Origin: Mesorhizobium sp.
GTDB taxonomy: Bacteria; Pseudomonadota; Alphaproteobacteria; Rhizobiales; Rhizobiaceae
Direction of reading: 5' to 3'
DNA: 64,000 nt
Assembly: GCA_004017275.1 (NCBI GenBank)
Contig: SAKE01000015.1
Location: 62,001-126,000 of the forward strand
Shown here in pieces: positions 59,944 to 64,000 of this stretch; within the stretch, counting starts at the first letter, position 1; each line of letters starts with the position of its first letter. The notes under the pieces were generated by a model. It had not been told where the DNA came from, ran no database searches, and saw only the letters and a list, made by a program, of their open reading frames with translations. The position numbers were made by a program, and so were the translations under genes.

Positions 59944-60837
59944 TCAGGCGTCGCCGGCCGGCCTGATCCGCAGCCTGGCGATCCGGTTCTTGTCGCGTTT
60001 CATGACGGTGAAGCGCTTGCCGTGGAACGTGAAAGCCTGCTTCTCCTCGGGGATCGACTGCGTCTCGTGGATGACGAGGCCGGCAATGGTTGTGGCCTCC
60101 TCGTCCGGCAGGTTCCAGTCGAGCGCGCGATTGAGGTCGCGGATAGGCACAGTGCCGTCGACGACGACCGAGCCGTCGGCCTCCTGCTTGACGCCCTGGA
60201 TATCGACATCATGCTCGTCGGCGATCTCGCCGACGATCTCCTCGATGATGTCCTCCAGCGTCACCAGCCCTTCGACCTCGCCATATTCGTCGACGACGAC
60301 GGCGAAATGCGCCTTGCGGCGCAGGAAGGCGTTGAGCTGTTCCTGCAAGGTCGTCGTATCGGGCACGAACCAGGGTTTCGAGGCGATCTTCATCACGTCG
60401 ATCCGGGAGAAATCATTGCCGACTTCGTTCAAGGCGCGCAGCAGATCCTTGGCGTGCAGCACGCCGACGATGTTGTCGAGTGAGCCCTTCCACAACGGCA
60501 TGCGGGTGTGCGGGCTCTGCAGGATCTCGCGCACCACCGCTTCCGGCGCGTTGTCCGCATTGACCGAGCGCATGTTGGTGCGGTGGACCATGATGTCGGA
60601 AACCTCGAGTTCGGCGAGATCGAACAGGCCGCCGACGCGGTCGCGGTCCTCGCGCACCACCTGGCCGTCACGGCGGAAATCGTCGACCGCGCCGCGCAAC
60701 TCGTCCTGGCTCGAACGCTGCGGCTCGATGCGCGACAGCTCGTAGCCGAATATGGCGAGCAGGCGCGTGCGCACGGCAACGAGCAGCAGGATGAGGATGG
60801 CAAGGACGGCGACGACGATCCAGCCGGGCTCGTTCAT
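59944..60837 (-). CDS. CorC/HlyC-family CBS-pair protein, apparently lacking the DUF21 membrane domain
   Basis: 297 aa from [42 protein letters not shown] pair and CorC_HlyC C-terminal domain ([33 protein letters not shown]). ATG overlaps the aroB stop (ATGA). Confidence 0.9.
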   Translation of the reverse strand: MNEPGWIVVAVLAILILLLVAVRTRLLAIFGYELSRIEPQRSSQDELRGAVDDFRRDGQVVREDRDRVGGLFDLAELEVSDIMVHRTNMRSVNADNAPEAVVREILQSPHTRMPLWKGSLDNIVGVLHAKDLLRALNEVGNDFSRIDVMKIASKPWFVPDTTTLQEQLNAFLRRKAHFAVVVDEYGEVEGLVTLEDIIEEIVGEIADEHDVDIQGVKQEADGSVVVDGTVPIRDLNRALDWNLPDEEATTIAGLVIHETQSIPEEKQAFTFHGKRFTVMKRDKNRIARLRIRPAGDA

Positions 60838-61970
60838 CTCCGGTCGCTTTCCTTTGGGTGGTTCTCCCTCAGAAACGACAGCACTTCCGATGCCGGAACA
60901 TCCTTGGCAATGAAGGCCTGGCCAATGCCGCGCGTCAGGATGAAGGTCAGAGCGCCGCGCGACACCTTCTTGTCCTGGGTGATGAAGGCAAGCAGCGCCT
61001 CGGCATCGGGCAAATCGCCTGGAACGTCGGCAATCCGCCAGGGCAGGCCGACGGCGCGCAGATGCGCCTCGACGCGCGCGGCATCGTCGGGGCTGGCCAG
61101 ATTGAGCCGCGACGAGAACCGGTACGCCAGCGCCATGCCGATGGCGACGCCCTCGCCATGGACGAGGCGGCTTCCGTCGTACCGCGTGGCGGCCTCCAGC
61201 GCGTGGCCGAATGTGTGGCCGAGGTTGAGCAGCGCGCGGTCGCCGGTCTCGAACTCGTCGCGCGCAACGACGTCGGCCTTGGCGCGGCAGGCTTCGGCAA
61301 TCGCCTGCGCCCTCTCCGGCCCGCCAGCAAACACATTCGCCCAATTCTCTTCCAGCCAGGCGAAAAATTCCGGCCGGTCGATGAGCCCGTATTTGGCAAG
61401 CTCGGCGTAGCCGGCGCGGAATTCGCGGATCGGCAGCGTATCGAGCACTCCGGTGTCGGCCAGCACCAGCTTCGGCTGATGGAAGACGCCGACAAGGTTC
61501 TTGCCGCGCGCACTGTTGATGCCGGTCTTGCCGCCGACCGAGGAATCGACCTGCGCCAGCAACGAGGTCGGGATTTGCACGAAATTCATGCCGCGGCGCA
61601 CGATGCCGGCGGCAAAGCCGGCAAGGTCGCCGACAACACCGCCGCCGAAAGCGATGACGATGTCGCCGCGCTCCAGCCTGGCGGCCAGCACACCGTCGAC
61701 CACCTCTTCGAGATGGGCAAAACTCTTGGTCTTCTCGCCGGGCGGAAGCGTGATGACGGCCGGCTGGATGCCACTCGTTTCGAGGCCGGCCTTCAGCGCA
61801 TCGAGATGCGCTGCCGCGACATTGGCGTCGGTGATGACCGCGGCGCGCGTGCCCGGCAGGCGGCGCGAAATCTCGGCACCCGCGCGTGACAACAATCCCG
61901 AGCCGATCAGGATGTCGTAAGTCCGCTCGCCAAGGCCGACTTCGACGGTGACTGGCTCGTCCGCGCTCAC
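60834..61970 (-). CDS. aroB: 3-dehydroquinate synthase
   Basis: ORF 378 aa; [50 protein letters not shown]. Confidence 0.97.
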   Translation of the reverse strand: MSADEPVTVEVGLGERTYDILIGSGLLSRAGAEISRRLPGTRAAVITDANVAAAHLDALKAGLETSGIQPAVITLPPGEKTKSFAHLEEVVDGVLAARLERGDIVIAFGGGVVGDLAGFAAGIVRRGMNFVQIPTSLLAQVDSSVGGKTGINSARGKNLVGVFHQPKLVLADTGVLDTLPIREFRAGYAELAKYGLIDRPEFFAWLEENWANVFAGGPERAQAIAEACRAKADVVARDEFETGDRALLNLGHTFGHALEAATRYDGSRLVHGEGVAIGMALAYRFSSRLNLASPDDAARVEAHLRAVGLPWRIADVPGDLPDAEALLAFITQDKKVSRGALTFILTRGIGQAFIAKDVPASEVLSFLRENHPKESDRR

Positions 61971-62581
61971 GATCCTACCCCGCCTGTGGCGGCAGTCTCA
62001 TCGATGCCGAAATGCCGGCAGAGCGCCTCTACCACCTCGGTGGCGATGACCTCCTTGCGGTCGTCGCGGGTCGGCACGGTGACGTCGGATGTTGCGTAGA
62101 CCGGATAGCGCTCGCCCATCAGCCGCTCCAGCACGGCGCGGGGGTCGGCGCTTTTCAGGAGCGGCCGGTTCTGTTTCTTGGAGACGCGGTCCATCAAAAG
62201 GTCGAGCTCGGCCTTCAGCCACACCGACACACCGTGCGCGGCGATCGCCTCGCGCGTCTGCGCGTTCATGAAGGCGCCGCCGCCGGTCGACAGCACTTGC
62301 GGGCCGTTTTCCAGCACGCGCAGGATGACGCGCTGCTCCAGCGCCCTGAATTCCGTCTCGCCATAGCGCTCGAACAGCTCCGGAACGGTCATGCGCGAGA
62401 CGCTTTCGATCTCCTGGTCGCTGTCGATGAAGGGCAGCGCAAGCATCGTCGCCACCTTCCGGCCGATCGCCGTCTTGCCGGCGCCCATCAGCCCGACAAA
62501 GACAACGGAACGGCTGCCCAGCCGGCCAAGCAGCCCGGCGTGGGTGGTCTCGTCTGGAGGATTTGCTGGCAGCGCGTTCAT
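61967..62581 (-). CDS. aroK: shikimate kinase
   Basis: 204 aa from [51 protein letters not shown]. Confidence 0.95.
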   Translation of the reverse strand: MNALPANPPDETTHAGLLGRLGSRSVVFVGLMGAGKTAIGRKVATMLALPFIDSDQEIESVSRMTVPELFERYGETEFRALEQRVILRVLENGPQVLSTGGGAFMNAQTREAIAAHGVSVWLKAELDLLMDRVSKKQNRPLLKSADPRAVLERLMGERYPVYATSDVTVPTRDDRKEVIATEVVEALCRHFGIDETAATGGVGS

Positions 62582-62791
62582 AAAATGTTTCGAGGACCCT
62601 CTTTGCCGGCGTATCGACATGAAAAGCCGGTTTGCGTCAAGCACGGCGAGCGCCTTAAGCCCTATATGGACTGGCAAGGTCTGCATCGGAAGTTGCAAAC
62701 AGGCCTCAGCTTCTTTCTTGAATTGGCCGGATTGGCGTCCCATAAGGGGACAGGGTTTGGAAACGCAGAACAAGAAGACGGGCGAAAATTG

Positions 62792-62944
62792 ATGCCGACA
62801 CTGTTTCGCTTTGTCGTGATAACGGCGATTCTGGCTGGCATTGCCTATGGTACGATGTTCGCGCTGGTGATGTTCGTCGAGCCCAGAAAGGGTGAGATGA
62901 GCGTGCGCATCCCACCGGAAAAGCTCAATCCCAAGAAAAGCTGA
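62792..62944 (+). CDS. small single-TM membrane protein, unknown function
   Basis: 50 aa [50 protein letters not shown]; ends directly before the xerD ATG (TGA-ATG). Confidence 0.75.
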   Translation: MPTLFRFVVITAILAGIAYGTMFALVMFVEPRKGEMSVRIPPEKLNPKKS

Positions 62945-63862
62945 ATGAACAGCGCCGCCCGCATCGAAGCCTTCCTGGAAATGATGAGCGCCGAGCGGGG
63001 CGCTGCCGAAAACACGCTTTCCTCCTACCGCCGCGACCTCGAGGACGCTTCGGACGCGATCGATGGCGGGCTCGCCGGTGCCGCGCCCGCCGATATCCGC
63101 GCTTATCTCGACGACATCGCCGCGCGCGGCTTTGCACCGACATCGCAGGCGCGCAAACTGTCGGCGATCCGCCAGTTCTTCAAATTCCTCTACGCCGAAG
63201 GCCTGCGCGGCGATGACCCGACCGGCACACTGGACAGTCCAAAAAAGGGCCGCCCGCTGCCCAAGACAATGAACGAGGCCGACACCGGCCGGCTGATCGA
63301 CCGTGCGGCGCAGGAGGCTGGCGATGTGTCGCTTGGCGATGGCGACAGGCTGGCTTCACTGCGCCTGCATGCGCTGGTGGAGGTGCTTTATGCCACCGGC
63401 CTGCGCGTTTCCGAGCTGGTCGGCCTGCCGGTGACGGTGGCTCAGCGCGACGACCGCTTCTTCATGGTGCGCGGCAAGGGCGACAAGGAGCGCATGGTGC
63501 CGCTCTCGGCCAAGGCGCGCACGGCGATGAAAGCCTGGCTTGCCGCCCGCGCCAGGGTTCCCGCTTTCGCCGACAGCCCGTTCCTGTTCCCGGCTGCCTC
63601 CGACAGCGGCTATCTCTCGCGCCAGGTCTTCGCCCGCGACCTGAAAGGGCTGGCGGCAAGGGCCGGCATCGCCTCGGCGAAAATCTCGCCGCACGTGCTG
63701 CGCCATGCCTTTGCCAGCCATCTCCTGCAGAACGGCGCCGATCTCAGGGCCGTGCAGCAACTGCTCGGCCATGCCGACATATCGACGACACAGATTTACA
63801 CCCATGTTCTGGAAGAGCGGCTGGTACGGCTGGTCAACGATCATCATCCGCTTGCCGACTAG
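62945..63862 (+). CDS. xerD: tyrosine recombinase XerD
   Basis: ORF 305 aa; N-terminal SAM-like domain, catalytic [39 protein letters not shown]. Confidence 0.95.
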   Translation: MNSAARIEAFLEMMSAERGAAENTLSSYRRDLEDASDAIDGGLAGAAPADIRAYLDDIAARGFAPTSQARKLSAIRQFFKFLYAEGLRGDDPTGTLDSPKKGRPLPKTMNEADTGRLIDRAAQEAGDVSLGDGDRLASLRLHALVEVLYATGLRVSELVGLPVTVAQRDDRFFMVRGKGDKERMVPLSAKARTAMKAWLAARARVPAFADSPFLFPAASDSGYLSRQVFARDLKGLAARAGIASAKISPHVLRHAFASHLLQNGADLRAVQQLLGHADISTTQIYTHVLEERLVRLVNDHHPLAD

Positions 63863-63863
63863 G

Positions 63864-63883
63864 CCTCATATCGCTATGTGAGG
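63864..63883 (+). terminator. hairpin after xerD
   Basis: CCTCATAT-CGCT-ATGTGAGG (8-bp stem with one T-G wobble); no U-tract. Confidence 0.4.
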
Positions 63884-63961
63884 ACGACGTTTCACCGCCC
63901 GGAGCCTTGGATTCAAGGGTTCCGTCAGCCATTGCCTTCCGATGTATCGGTCCGCTCACGC

Positions 63962-64000
63962 ATGTATAATTACCTCGACTTCGAAAAGCCGGTGCAGGAC
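63962..64000 (+). CDS. accA: acetyl-CoA carboxylase carboxyltransferase subunit alpha (partial, N-terminus only)
   Basis: ATG TATAATTACCTCGACTTCGAAAAGCCGGTGCAGGAC = MYNYLDFEKPVQD, the typical rhizobial AccA N-terminus. Confidence 0.8.
   Translation, partial: MYNYLDFEKPVQD

Noticed and set aside
59944-61344. 466-aa version of the CorC-like ORF
   Set aside because: The N-terminal ~170 residues are out-of-frame readthrough of aroB; the natural start is MNEPGWIVV at 60837.
1-64000. Search for tRNA/rRNA genes, CRISPR arrays, transposases and phage genes
   Set aside because: None recognised by eye; tRNAscan-SE and ISfinder runs would be decisive.

Overview
GC-rich alphaproteobacterial (Rhizobiales, most likely Mesorhizobium-like) chromosome. 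The window is densely coded and mostly housekeeping or metabolic. From left to right I read: a ugpBAEC glycerol-3-phosphate-type ABC operon with a downstream metallophosphoesterase; an MHYT-GGDEF-EAL protein; tlpA/argH/lptM/lysA; a TIGR02302 protein; a CpdR-like response regulator, hpt and ftsEX; a ydcF...plsC block interrupted by a small accessory module; tyrC/hisC divergent from metXW; gloB; rpmB; a queuosine-precursor transporter; cobS/cobT; a DnaJ-domain protein and bolA; prkA-yeaH-spoVR; and a CorC-like protein, aroB, aroK, xerD and the start of accA. I see no prophage, transposase, CRISPR array, rRNA or tRNA. The most interesting signals are in the non-coding DNA: (1) a preQ1-I-type riboswitch whose pseudoknot appears to contain the start codon of the queuosine-precursor transporter; (2) a SAM-II riboswitch upstream of metX followed by an intrinsic terminator, with a plausible antiterminator pairing; (3) tandem 24-bp hairpin repeats directly after argH; (4) a nested 43-bp dyad upstream of an oxidoreductase; (5) a CtrA-type TTAA-N7-TTAA box before ftsE and an EcfG-like promoter before prkA; (6) three dispersed copies of a palindromic element, one abutting a likely start codon; (7) a CorC/HlyC-family protein that seems to lack its DUF21 membrane domain. 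All calls come from reading the sequence and the supplied ORF translations; no database search was run.
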